The position numbers and the translations under genes were made by a program. Positions 44,585 to 52,969 of a stretch of DNA of 64,000 nt are shown in pieces. Below the pieces are notes generated by a model. The model was not told the origin of the DNA. It was given only the letters and a program-made list of their open reading frames with translations, and did no database searches. The DNA is from an uncultured Tenacibaculum sp. Its GTDB lineage: Bacteria; Bacteroidota; Bacteroidia; Flavobacteriales; Flavobacteriaceae. The stretch lies in contig CANMCD010000017.1 in the NCBI GenBank assembly GCA_947496185.1, positions 1-64,000 on the forward strand, written 5' to 3'. Numbering within the stretch: the stretch's first letter is position 1; each line of letters opens with the position of its first letter.

Positions 44585-45094
44585 TTAATAGTTATCCAGA
44601 TCAATATCGTCTAAACTTTCGAAACGATCAAATTCATCTTCATTTGTGTCTTTAAATTCTTCTTCGTAACTATTCATGATATTCTCTAAATCAAAAGAAT
44701 CTTCATTTTTAGCCTTAGGTACTTCACCAACAGATAAAATAACTTTTTCTTCGTTAGAAGTATTTGTTATTTCTACCACCTCAATATAGAAAGTCCACAT
44801 ATTTAAAAAATCATAAACATAGATAAGCTTCTCATTTACATTAAGTAATGTCTCATTTAAGATACTTTTTGCCATAGAAATACCTTCCCCAGCTTCACTC
44901 ATATCAAATAACGGAATTTCTTCTCCTTGATTCCATTCGTCATCGGCCGTATAAAAAGATGCCATTTCTTGTCCATCAAAACCAAAAGCTTTTGCAATCA
45001 TAAAATGTAACGCTTCCAAAGACTTCCCGTTTTCAATTAATACTGTTCTAATTACATCTTCCTGAGTATCTAATATTGCTCGTACCTTATACAT
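44585..45094 (-). CDS. IS1096 passenger TnpR-like (pRiA4b ORF-3) family protein
   Basis: A 169-aa protein of the plasmid pRiA4b ORF-3/IS1096 TnpR-like fold: MYKVRAILDTQEDVIRTVLI, EALHFMIAKAFGFDGQEMASF, YVYDFLNMWTFYIEVVEI. The last 45 residues are strongly acidic (SYEEEFKDTNEDEFDRFE, then DDIDLDNY). Despite the name these proteins are widespread chromosomal genes without mobility, and their role is unknown. The frame is open to 45154, but the ATG at 45094 fits the family N-terminus and leaves room for a divergent promoter. Confidence 0.8.
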   Translation of the reverse strand: MYKVRAILDTQEDVIRTVLIENGKSLEALHFMIAKAFGFDGQEMASFYTADDEWNQGEEIPLFDMSEAGEGISMAKSILNETLLNVNEKLIYVYDFLNMWTFYIEVVEITNTSNEEKVILSVGEVPKAKNEDSFDLENIMNSYEEEFKDTNEDEFDRFESLDDIDLDNY

Positions 45095-45155
45095 TACTTG
45101 GTGTTTTTTTATGGCTACAAAAATACGTATTTTTGAGTGATTTTTGTAAGGCAAT

Positions 45156-45575
45156 ATGAATAAGCAAAAAATACTCGATCAACTAAACAATTTTAGTAAG
45201 AACACTTTAATGGAAACTTTAGCGATTCAGTTCGTTGATGTTGGAGAAGATTTTGTAACCGCCAAAATGCCTGTCAATGAAAAAGTATATCAACCACAGG
45301 GTATACTTCATGGGGGTGCTACAGCTGCCCTTGCTGAAACGGTGGGAAGTTGTGCTTCTAGTTTTTTATTTACAAATCCTAAAAAACAAATAACAAAAGG
45401 AATTGAGCTTTCTATAAACCATGTAAAAAGCAAAAAAGAAGGGGTTGTTTTTGCTACTGCTACACCAATACATAGGGGGAGAACTACTCATTTGTGGGAA
45501 GTAAAAATACAAGACGAAGAGGGCGAATTAATCTCTATATGCAAGCTTACTAATATTATTTTGGATAAAAAATAA
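45156..45575 (+). CDS. menI: Hotdog-fold thioesterase (PaaI/MenI-like)
   Basis: A 139-aa hotdog thioesterase with the family block GILHGGATAALAETVGSCAS and the later GIELSINHVKSKKEG. Related enzymes hydrolyse 1,4-dihydroxy-2-naphthoyl-CoA (MenI) or phenylacetyl-CoA-derived esters (PaaI). The gene overlaps the next one by a base, and an isochorismate synthase gene follows, so a role in menaquinone synthesis is the best inference. TATTTTTG at 45128-45135 may be its -7 element. Confidence 0.8.
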   Translation: MNKQKILDQLNNFSKNTLMETLAIQFVDVGEDFVTAKMPVNEKVYQPQGILHGGATAALAETVGSCASSFLFTNPKKQITKGIELSINHVKSKKEGVVFATATPIHRGRTTHLWEVKIQDEEGELISICKLTNIILDKK

Positions 45576-46426
45576 TGCAAAAAATAAAGAAAATTGTAAA
45601 AATCATCCTTATTACAGTAAGCCTATTGTTTCTAGGGCTTTATCTATTATTTGTAAGGTTTTCAAATCCAGATTCGGATCAAAAAATTTTAGATGCCTTC
45701 GAAAAGTTTCCTGTCACTCCAAAACTAAGTTACAAAACTTATAAAAACTTTACCTATCGAACTATTAGCACCTTTTTAGACAAAAACGCACCTACATTAA
45801 TATTTGTTCATGGTACTATAGGCTCATGTAGTAACTTTATAAAATATATGTCTGACAAAACACTGACAAAAAAATTCAACATGCTTGCTTATGATAGAAT
45901 AGGCTATAATTATCAAGATAAAAATCAGGTACAGGAAAGCATTGCTTTCGAAAGAGATCTACTAGACGATTTACTTACGGATACTCCCAATCAAAACAAC
46001 ATACTTATCGGTTATTCATTTGGTGGACCTATAGCCTTGGCGAGTCAATCAAAAGTAAAAAAAATAATCTTAGTGGCTCCCGCTGTCTACAGTGAAGCAG
46101 AAAAAACTCCTTGGATTATAAATTTCTATAAATGGAAAGCTACCCGATGGTTAGTACCTAATGTATGGAAACAAGCATCAAAAGAAAAGATGTCACATGC
46201 TAAAGACCTTCAGAGTTTTGAACAAAACTGGAAGCATACACCTAACAAAGTAATAAGTATACATGGGGAAACGGATAAAATCGTCCCCTACGAGAATTCC
46301 TTATTTTTAGAAAAAGAAATCCCCTCAGATCAATTCCAGTTAATCAGTATTAAAAGTGCAGGGCACGATTTAATTTGGAGTCAATTTTCATTCATTAAAC
46401 AACAACTTTTAAAACAATTAGATTGA
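45575..46426 (+). CDS. Membrane-anchored alpha/beta hydrolase
   Basis: 283 aa. Residues 8-26 form an N-terminal membrane anchor; then comes an alpha/beta hydrolase fold: oxyanion FVHGTIGS, nucleophile S148 in LIGYSFGGP, D234 in HGETDKIVP, and H264 in SAGHDLIW. The gene overlaps both neighbours (thioesterase before, isochorismate synthase after), so it sits inside a menaquinone-type operon. It could serve as MenH, but MenH enzymes are normally soluble, and the anchor argues for caution. Substrate unknown. Confidence 0.8.
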   Translation: MQKIKKIVKIILITVSLLFLGLYLLFVRFSNPDSDQKILDAFEKFPVTPKLSYKTYKNFTYRTISTFLDKNAPTLIFVHGTIGSCSNFIKYMSDKTLTKKFNMLAYDRIGYNYQDKNQVQESIAFERDLLDDLLTDTPNQNNILIGYSFGGPIALASQSKVKKIILVAPAVYSEAEKTPWIINFYKWKATRWLVPNVWKQASKEKMSHAKDLQSFEQNWKHTPNKVISIHGETDKIVPYENSLFLEKEIPSDQFQLISIKSAGHDLIWSQFSFIKQQLLKQLD

Positions 46427-47472
46427 ATATTTTTGTTCAAATAAGACAAGCGTTACAAAATAACTTACCTTTTGTCGCTTACCGCAAACCAAATCATACT
46501 TTCATTTCTGCTTTTATTCAAGAGAACAAAACACTTTATACCTCTGATAACTATACGGAAAGTGGTTTTGTTTTTGCTCCTTTTAACGAAAAAGAAAAAG
46601 CAATACTTATCCCAAGTAAAAAAGCAAAGTTTATTGAAGAAGAAATTTCAGAAGATATCCTTCCTTCCCTCATTAAAAACAAGCAAGAAATCAACTCAAA
46701 CACCGTTTCTAAAAAACTACATATCAAACTTGTACAAAAAGGAATAAATGCTATCAAAAATAACGAGTTTAAAAAAGTGGTTTTATCAAGAAAGGAACGA
46801 ATCAAAGTTTCGAACATAGATATTGTGTTAACTTACCAAAAGCTAATAAAATCCTATACCAATGCTTTTGTCTATTTGTGGTTTCATCCCGAAGTAGGGT
46901 TATGGTTAGGGGCTACTCCTGAAACACTGGTTAAGATAGATGGAAATCATTTTGAAACCATGGCATTGGCTGGCACACAGCAATACCATAGCAATGAACA
47001 AGTCACATGGAAATCCAAAGAGTCAGAAGAGCAACAATTTGTAACAGAATATATTATTAACAAACTTGCTCCCTGTTGTACCACTATCCATGTTGGAGAT
47101 CGTGAAACCATCAAAGCTGGAAACCTTTTACATCTAAAAACAAAAATTAAAGGAACTTTTAACGATAAGATATCGGTTATCATTAGAGCACTACACCCAA
47201 CGCCAGCCATCTGTGGACTACCAGAAACGCCATCCAAATCTTTTATTCTAAACAATGAAAGCTATGATCGTTCTTTCTATACAGGTTTTCTAGGTGAAAT
47301 CAACTTCCCTCAAAACAAAACACAACTATTTGTAAATCTCCGTTGTATGCAAATCAAATCCGAAGAAGCGATTATTTTTGTTGGCGGTGGCGTAACAAAA
47401 GATAGTAACGCAGAAAAAGAATGGGAAGAAACCGTAGCTAAATCTCAAACAATGAAAAAAGTTTTAGATTAG
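46423..47472 (+). CDS. menF: Isochorismate synthase
   Basis: A 349-aa chorismate-binding enzyme that isomerises chorismate to isochorismate, the entry to menaquinone (or catechol siderophores). The conserved C-terminal blocks are visible: FKKVVLSRKERI, LWLGATPETLVKI, MALAGTQ, LHPTPAICGLPE, SYDRSFYTGFLGEI, LFVNLRCMQI and FVGGGVTKDSNAEKEWEET. It is shorter at the N-terminus than E. coli MenF. Starting at TTG 46423 it overlaps the hydrolase stop by four bases. With no siderophore genes nearby, the menaquinone role is preferred. Confidence 0.9.
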   Translation: MNIFVQIRQALQNNLPFVAYRKPNHTFISAFIQENKTLYTSDNYTESGFVFAPFNEKEKAILIPSKKAKFIEEEISEDILPSLIKNKQEINSNTVSKKLHIKLVQKGINAIKNNEFKKVVLSRKERIKVSNIDIVLTYQKLIKSYTNAFVYLWFHPEVGLWLGATPETLVKIDGNHFETMALAGTQQYHSNEQVTWKSKESEEQQFVTEYIINKLAPCCTTIHVGDRETIKAGNLLHLKTKIKGTFNDKISVIIRALHPTPAICGLPETPSKSFILNNESYDRSFYTGFLGEINFPQNKTQLFVNLRCMQIKSEEAIIFVGGGVTKDSNAEKEWEETVAKSQTMKKVLD

Positions 47473-47497
47473 TAGCTTGATATAAATTATGGCATAA

Positions 47498-47534
47498 AAA
47501 AAACCAACTTAACATCTGATGTTGAGTGGTTTTT
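47498..47534 (+). terminator. Terminator of the menaquinone-type operon
   Basis: An imperfect stem of about 16 bp (AAACCAACTTAACATC against GATGTTGAGTGGTTTT) with a T-rich tail, 30 bases past the stop. Confidence 0.65.
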
Positions 47535-47605
47535 CAATTATTCACAGGAATTTGTCAAAAACAAATGTCCTAGATTTTTTTTGGCTTTTATTTTAGCTAT
47601 ACATT

Positions 47606-47965
47606 TTAAATATCATCAAAAGAAACGTCAGTAAAGCTTTCTGCAGACGATGCTCCAGCAACAGCTTCTTCTTTCTTGTAATCCTTTTGATGACGTTCGC
47701 TTATCACCTCATCACCCTTTTCTTTTACAATAAAATCAGTTGCGCTGTTCAACATTTCTTTAAAGTCGGTAAAATCTTCTTTATAAAGATATATTTTGTG
47801 CTTTTGATAATGGTATGAACCATCATCATGAGTAAATTTTTTACTCTCTGTAATAGTTAAATAATAGTCATTAGCTTTCGTCGATCTCACATCAAAAAAA
47901 TAAGTCCTCCTTCCAGCTCTCAGTACCTGTGAAAAAATTTCTTCTTGTTCTACTCTCTCGCCCAT
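47606..47965 (-). CDS. PUR-alpha-like nucleic-acid-binding protein (DUF3276)
   Basis: A 119-aa protein of the DUF3276/bacterial PUR family: EEIFSQVLRAGRRTYFFDVR, then DYYLTITESKK and HKIYLYKEDFTDFKEML. This beta-beta-beta-beta-alpha PUR repeat binds single-stranded DNA or RNA in characterised relatives (Borrelia, Bacteroides). The tail is low-complexity (AVAGASSAESFTDVSFDDI). It is widespread in Bacteroidota and monocistronic here. Precise target unknown. Confidence 0.85.
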   Translation of the reverse strand: MGERVEQEEIFSQVLRAGRRTYFFDVRSTKANDYYLTITESKKFTHDDGSYHYQKHKIYLYKEDFTDFKEMLNSATDFIVKEKGDEVISERHQKDYKKEEAVAGASSAESFTDVSFDDI

Positions 47966-48056
47966 AATTCTTGTCTTAAGTAATAAAATAAGTAATAGTT
48001 GTTTTTAAATCTTTCAACAAATCTAACAAAATATTTCACTTGGCAATGAGAAATCG

Positions 48057-49811
48057 CTATATTTCTTTTTCCAAAAGTTGCTGTTTATACAAATCTTTAT
48101 AATAACCTTCTTCTTTTATTAATTGATTATGAACTCCTTTTTGAACAAGCCTTCCTTGATCCAAAACAACAATTATATCCGCGTTTTTTATAGAGGATAT
48201 TCGATGGCTTACAATAAAGGTTGTTTTATCTTTAGATATACTTTCTAAATTAGTAATGATTCGCTCTTCAGTTTCGGTATCGACAGCTGACAAACAATCA
48301 TCAAAAATTAAAATTTTAGGAGCTTTAATAATAGCCCTTGCAATAGAAATTCGCTGTTTTTGCCCTCCAGATAAGGTTACCCCTCTTTCTCCTAAAACAG
48401 TTTTATAACGGTTAGGAAAACCGTGTATATTATCATGTACTACTGCATTTTTAGCTGCCTCAATTATTTCTTCTTCACTAGCATCTTCTTTTCCAAATCG
48501 AATATTGTTACCAATTGTATCAGAAAACAAAAAAGAGTCCTGTGGCACAAAACCTATTTGATCTCTAACTCCGTATAAGTTATGTTTTTTTAAGCTAATA
48601 CCATCAAGCAATATCTCTCCTTTTGAAACATCAAAAATTCTTGATATTAGATTTACTAACGTTGTTTTTCCACTTCCAGTCTTCCCAATTATTCCTACGG
48701 TTTCTCCTTCATTAACTTTAAACGAGACATTTTTTAAAGCTTCTATTTGTGTATCTTCATACAGTAATGAAACATTTTTAAATTCAATTTCCCCGTTAAC
48801 TTTTCTTTTTTCCTCAGCTGTATTTTTTACCTCTGGTATATGTTTTAAAAATTCGTTTATCCGTTCTTGAGAAGCTTCCGCTTGCTGTACAATAGATGTA
48901 ACCCACCCCACAGTAGCTACAGGCCACGTCATTATATTGACATATAAAAAGAACTCCATCATAACACCAATTTTAATTTCACCATTAATGTACTGCTTTC
49001 CCCCTACGTATAATACGATAATATTACTAATACCAATAAGCAATATCATTAGTGGAAAAAACAAGGCCTGTACTTTATGCAGTTCAATATTTTTTTCTTT
49101 GCTCTCATTTGCTAGTTGGTTGAAATTAGTTCTTACTACACTTTCAATCGCATATGATTTTACAACATTTATACCTGAAAAAAACTCTTGTGAATACGTC
49201 GTCAGCCTAGACAAATATTGTTGAACTACTGTTGTTCTTTTGTTAATCTGTTTACTCAATACAAAAATTGAAATTGAGAGTACTGGAAACGGTATCAAGG
49301 TATATAAAGTTAAACTTGTATCTATTTGAATCATTTGTGCAAACCCTACAATGAACAAAACAGTCATATTTGTGGTATACATAATAGCAGGTCCTAAATA
49401 CATTCGCACTTTTGAAACATCTTCACTGATACGATTCATTAAGTCTCCTGTTCGATTTCTCTTATAAAAATTAGAAGACAAACGTTGATATTGCTGATAG
49501 ATTTCGTTTTTTAAATCAAATTCAATTTTTCGCGATACAACAATAATTGTTTGTCGCATCAAAAAAGTAAAAAAACCAGCAACAAAAGCAACACCTACAA
49601 TCAATAAAACATTGTAGATTAACTGTTCTTTTACATACGCTACATCTGTAACAACTCCATTTAAATAGTCTTCCACACTATTTAAAGAGTCTCTCAGCAC
49701 TACCGGAATTTTTAATGTCAATAATTTTGATAATATGGTAATTACCACTCCCACAAGGAGTCTCCATTTATATTTTGCAAAATATTTATTCAGATGTTGT
49801 AATGACTTCAA
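48057..49811 (-). CDS. ABC exporter, fused permease and ATPase (MsbA/MdlB-like)
   Basis: A 584-aa half-transporter. The first 320 residues hold six membrane helices with the coupling sequence RTGDLMNRISEDVSKVR; the ATPase follows with Walker A GIIGKTGSGKTT (about 375), Q-loop FVPQDSFLF, signature LSGGQKQRISIARAI and Walker B ILIFDDCLSAVDTETE. It works as a dimer to export lipids, peptides or drugs; the sequence does not decide which. Full length, monocistronic. Confidence 0.9.
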   Translation of the reverse strand: MKSLQHLNKYFAKYKWRLLVGVVITILSKLLTLKIPVVLRDSLNSVEDYLNGVVTDVAYVKEQLIYNVLLIVGVAFVAGFFTFLMRQTIIVVSRKIEFDLKNEIYQQYQRLSSNFYKRNRTGDLMNRISEDVSKVRMYLGPAIMYTTNMTVLFIVGFAQMIQIDTSLTLYTLIPFPVLSISIFVLSKQINKRTTVVQQYLSRLTTYSQEFFSGINVVKSYAIESVVRTNFNQLANESKEKNIELHKVQALFFPLMILLIGISNIIVLYVGGKQYINGEIKIGVMMEFFLYVNIMTWPVATVGWVTSIVQQAEASQERINEFLKHIPEVKNTAEEKRKVNGEIEFKNVSLLYEDTQIEALKNVSFKVNEGETVGIIGKTGSGKTTLVNLISRIFDVSKGEILLDGISLKKHNLYGVRDQIGFVPQDSFLFSDTIGNNIRFGKEDASEEEIIEAAKNAVVHDNIHGFPNRYKTVLGERGVTLSGGQKQRISIARAIIKAPKILIFDDCLSAVDTETEERIITNLESISKDKTTFIVSHRISSIKNADIIVVLDQGRLVQKGVHNQLIKEEGYYKDLYKQQLLEKEI

Positions 49812-49888
49812 AACGATTATATATTTTTTATAAAAATTTCCTCTCTAATTATTAAGTTTTACATATATCATAATAATTGAGGGTTTTT

Positions 49889-49919
49889 TTGACTATGTTT
49901 TAATGATTTCTTATTTTCG
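49889..49919 (+). promoter_or_regulatory. Bacteroidota-type promoter for the amino acid dehydrogenase gene
   Basis: TTG (49889-49891), 20 bases, then TATTTTCG (49912-49919). The predicted leader of about 45 bases contains a small hairpin (CTAATCTTTTGAGATTAG at 49924-49941). Confidence 0.6.
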
Positions 49920-49970
49920 TGACCTAATCTTTTGAGATTAGCAACAACACTCAAAGCAAACAAACAACAG

Positions 49971-51068
49971 ATGAAAGCAGAAATCATTGAAAGTAAAGAT
50001 CTTAAAAATGACCCTGTGTTTGGTCAACTATCCTTTAATAATCACGAGCAAATAGTTTTTTGCAATGACGAAGATACAGGTTTAAAAGCAATAATCGGTA
50101 TTCATAACACAACTTTAGGACCTGCACTAGGAGGTACAAGGATGTGGCAATATAAAAGTGAGTATGAGGCCTTGAATGACGTATTACGTTTATCAAGAGG
50201 AATGACTTATAAATCAGCTATTACAGGCTTAAAATTAGGAGGAGGAAAAGCCGTTATTATCGGTGATGCTAAAACACAAAAAAACGATCGCTTAATGCGA
50301 AGATTTGGGGAATTTGTTAATTCTTTAGGCGGGAAATACATTACTGCAGAAGATGTAGGAATGGAAACTCGTGATATGGATATTATCAAAGAAGTTACTC
50401 CTCATGTAACTGGAGTATCTGAAACTATCGGTGGATCAGGAAACCCATCTCCCATAACTGCTTATGGAGTTTACATGGGAATGAAAGCTGCCGCTAAATA
50501 CAAATTTGGTTCTGATAACCTAGCAGGTAAAAAAGTATTGGTTCAAGGTGTAGGACACGTAGGCGAAACGTTAGTACAACACATTACTGAAGAAGGTGCA
50601 CAAGTTATCCTTAATGATATCAATGAAAAACGTCTAGAAGAGCTAAGCAAAAAATACAATGCCAATGTTGTCTTAGGAGATGATGTATATGGACTGGATA
50701 TTGACATCTATGCTCCTTGTGCTTTAGGAGCTACGTTAAACGATGACACCATTAATCAATTACAAGCAAAAATTGTTGCAGGAGCAGCAAACAACCAATT
50801 AGCAAACGAACTCAGACATGGTAGTTTGTTACAAGAAAAAGGTATCGCTTATGCGCCTGACTTCTTAATTAATGCGGGGGGTATTATTAATGTTTATGCA
50901 GAAGTTTCTGGCTATAGTAGAGATGAAATTCAAGAAAGAACAGAAAACATCTATAATACTACATTGGAAATATTCAATTTAGCAGAAAAAGAAAATATCA
51001 CAACGCACCAAGCAGCGTTTAATATTGCACAAGCTAGAATTGATAGTGCTAAAAAAGACAAGAATTAA
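49971..51068 (+). CDS. Leucine/valine-type amino acid dehydrogenase
   Basis: A 365-aa enzyme of the Glu/Leu/Phe/Val dehydrogenase superfamily, which oxidatively deaminates branched-chain amino acids with NAD. Seen: LGPALGGTRMWQY, RLSRGMTYKSAITGLKLGGGK with the catalytic Lys, the next Lys/Asp pair in the AEDVGMETRDMD region, and the Rossmann motif VQGVGHVGETLV. The length fits leucine or valine rather than glutamate dehydrogenase. The frame opens at 49932, but the ATG at 49971 matches the family start and lies well after the promoter. Confidence 0.92.
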   Translation: MKAEIIESKDLKNDPVFGQLSFNNHEQIVFCNDEDTGLKAIIGIHNTTLGPALGGTRMWQYKSEYEALNDVLRLSRGMTYKSAITGLKLGGGKAVIIGDAKTQKNDRLMRRFGEFVNSLGGKYITAEDVGMETRDMDIIKEVTPHVTGVSETIGGSGNPSPITAYGVYMGMKAAAKYKFGSDNLAGKKVLVQGVGHVGETLVQHITEEGAQVILNDINEKRLEELSKKYNANVVLGDDVYGLDIDIYAPCALGATLNDDTINQLQAKIVAGAANNQLANELRHGSLLQEKGIAYAPDFLINAGGIINVYAEVSGYSRDEIQERTENIYNTTLEIFNLAEKENITTHQAAFNIAQARIDSAKKDKN

Positions 51069-51100
51069 CAATTAGTAAATATAAAAAGTTTTACTTTTGC

Positions 51101-51134
51101 AGAGCGTTAGAAATAATCTATCGCTCTTTTTTTT
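51101..51134 (+). terminator. Terminator between the dehydrogenase gene and nusB
   Basis: A 10-bp stem with one mismatch (GAGCGTTAGA with TCTATCGCTC), a 5-base loop and a run of eight T. TACTTTTG (51092-51099), a -7-like element, lies directly before it, so the nusB transcript may begin within or just before this hairpin. Confidence 0.7.
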
Positions 51135-51147
51135 AAAGTTCTTTAAA

Positions 51148-52086
51148 ATGATAAATAGAAGACATATACGAGTAAAAGTAATGCAGTCAGTTTATGCTAT
51201 GCTACAATCTAAAAATAATGATTTAGCTAAAGAAGAAAAGTTCTTAAAGTATAGCATACAAAAAATGTTTGATTTATATGTTTTAAATCTCCAACTATTA
51301 ATTGAAGTACAAAAATTAGCTAAAAAGAAAATTGATTTATCAAAAAAGAAAATTTTAGCCACCAAAGAAGACCTAAACCCAAATACAAAATTTATTAACA
51401 ACAGATTACTAAACCTATTGGCAGATAGCCTTAGTTTGGAAAGCTTTGTTGAAACCAACAACCTAAACTACTGGGATTTAGATGACAAATACGTAAAAAA
51501 CATTCTAGACGAATTACTAGCTAGTGATTTATATAAAAAATATATGGACACTGTAGAAGATTCGTACAATGTAGACCGTAGCTTTGTTATCAATTTTTTT
51601 AGAGAAATTGTTGCTCCTAATGAAAAAATAGCTGACTATTATGAAGACAAAATGATTTCTTGGGTTGATGATATCCCTTTCGTAAACACGTGGATTTTAA
51701 AGACACTTAACAAACAAAGCATCAAAAAACCTTTTATCTTAGGTGCCTTGTATAAAGATGATGATGATCGAAATTTTGTTTCTGATCTATTCAACAAAAC
51801 TATGTTACATCATCATAAATATGAAGATGATATCAAAGATAAAACCCCTAATTGGGAAGCCGATAGAATTGCTGATATTGACATGATATTAATAAAAATG
51901 GCAATTACTGAATTCTTACATTTCCCATCGATACCTAGTAGAGTTACTATCAACGAATATATTGAATTGGCTAAAGATTATTCAACGACTAAAAGTGGGT
52001 ACTTCATTAATGGAGTATTAGATAAACTCGCCAAAGAATACCTGACTTCCAACACGATGATTAAAGTTGGAAGAGGATTATTGTAA
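51148..52086 (+). CDS. nusB: Transcription antitermination factor NusB (long Bacteroidota form)
   Basis: 312 aa. The N-terminus MINRRHIRVKVMQSVYAML and the C-terminal half (WEADRIADIDMILIKMAITE; SRVTINEYIELAKDYST; NGVLDKLAKEY) are the NusB fold, which with NusE binds boxA RNA in rRNA antitermination. Bacteroidota NusB proteins carry a longer helical middle section, as here (about 60-190). The frame opens at 51097, but the ATG at 51148 gives the conserved N-terminus. It heads a run of plus-strand genes (DUF1573, yajC, ybbR-like, coaE). Confidence 0.93.
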   Translation: MINRRHIRVKVMQSVYAMLQSKNNDLAKEEKFLKYSIQKMFDLYVLNLQLLIEVQKLAKKKIDLSKKKILATKEDLNPNTKFINNRLLNLLADSLSLESFVETNNLNYWDLDDKYVKNILDELLASDLYKKYMDTVEDSYNVDRSFVINFFREIVAPNEKIADYYEDKMISWVDDIPFVNTWILKTLNKQSIKKPFILGALYKDDDDRNFVSDLFNKTMLHHHKYEDDIKDKTPNWEADRIADIDMILIKMAITEFLHFPSIPSRVTINEYIELAKDYSTTKSGYFINGVLDKLAKEYLTSNTMIKVGRGLL

Positions 52087-52119
52087 TAAATTATTATTTT
52101 TACGGAAATATTATTAACA

Positions 52120-52584
52120 ATGAAAAAAACAATAATAACCTTATCGTTAGCAATAACTTCTTGTGTTTTCATATCATGCGGTAAAGGAAATGCTAAATCA
52201 AAAATAAAGAAGGAAAATGTTGTTAATGCAGAAAAAAGAGACAACGAAATTAGTAAGGGAGCCGCTGAAGCCATCTTTGACAAAGAGGAATTTGACTTTG
52301 GAACTGTCGAGGAAGGAGAAGTAGTAAAAACTACCTTTACTATTACTAATTCTGGTAAATCGAACCTAATAATTACAGATGCTAAAGCTACTTGTGGATG
52401 TACCATCCCAGAATGGCCAAAAGAGCCTATTGCTCCAGGAAAAACAGGAGAAATAAAAGTGAGCTTTAACACACTTGGAAAACCTAACAAACAATCTAAA
52501 TCAGTTACACTATACACCAATACCGAAAAAGGATTGGAAGTAGTTAAGATTAAAGGAATGGTAACTCCTAGAGCAAGGGAATAA
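52120..52584 (+). CDS. DUF1573-domain lipoprotein
   Basis: 154 aa with a lipoprotein signal (FISC, Cys20) and one DUF1573 domain (about 50-150), an Ig-like fold: EFDFGTVEEGEVVKTTFTIT, the CGCTIPEWP loop with two Cys, and APGKTGEIKVSF. This domain is abundant in Bacteroidota surface or periplasmic proteins and its role is not defined. It lies between nusB (33 bases) and yajC (14 bases), an order I believe is common in Flavobacteria. Confidence 0.87.
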   Translation: MKKTIITLSLAITSCVFISCGKGNAKSKIKKENVVNAEKRDNEISKGAAEAIFDKEEFDFGTVEEGEVVKTTFTITNSGKSNLIITDAKATCGCTIPEWPKEPIAPGKTGEIKVSFNTLGKPNKQSKSVTLYTNTEKGLEVVKIKGMVTPRARE

Positions 52585-52598
52585 ACTACATATTATAT

Positions 52599-52922
52599 AT
52601 GCTACTAATACAATTTATATTTTTACAGGCTAACGGAGGAGGCTTCATGAGTATACTTCCTTTTATTTTAATGATTGCTGTTTTATACCTATTCATGATT
52701 CGCCCGCAAATGGCACGTCAAAAAAAGGAAAAACAATTTCAATCGACTATCAAAAAAGGAGCAAAAGTAGTCACCTCTAGTGGAATTCACGGTAAAATTG
52801 TCGAAATCAATGACAATGACAATACTGTATCTATCGAAACTGGTGCAGGAAAGATCAAGTTTGAAAGATCAGCTGTTTCCATGGAGCTAAGTAAAAAATA
52901 CCAGCCAGAAGTTAAAAAATAA
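52599..52922 (+). CDS. yajC: Preprotein translocase subunit YajC
   Basis: 107 aa with one membrane segment (SILPFILMIAVLYLFMI, about 18-34) followed by RPQMARQKKEKQF and a cytoplasmic domain with KKGAKVVTSSGIHGKIVEI, the YajC pattern. YajC joins SecDF at the Sec translocon. The ATG at 52599 adds a hydrophobic 17-residue lead; a later Met17 (FMSILPF) is another possible start. Followed by a terminator. Confidence 0.93.
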   Translation: MLLIQFIFLQANGGGFMSILPFILMIAVLYLFMIRPQMARQKKEKQFQSTIKKGAKVVTSSGIHGKIVEINDNDNTVSIETGAGKIKFERSAVSMELSKKYQPEVKK

Positions 52923-52930
52923 GTATATTT

Positions 52931-52957
52931 AAAGTGAGCTAAAGCTCACTTTTTTTA
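52931..52957 (+). terminator. Terminator after yajC
   Basis: A 10-bp inverted repeat AAAGTGAGCT/AGCTCACTTT with a very short loop and a T7 tail. Confidence 0.75.
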
Positions 52958-52969
52958 ATATATTTTGTG

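Noticed and set aside
44585-45094. Transposon gene suggested by the family name IS1096 TnpR
   Set aside because: No terminal repeats or transposase lie nearby; this family is a common chromosomal gene and the name is historical.
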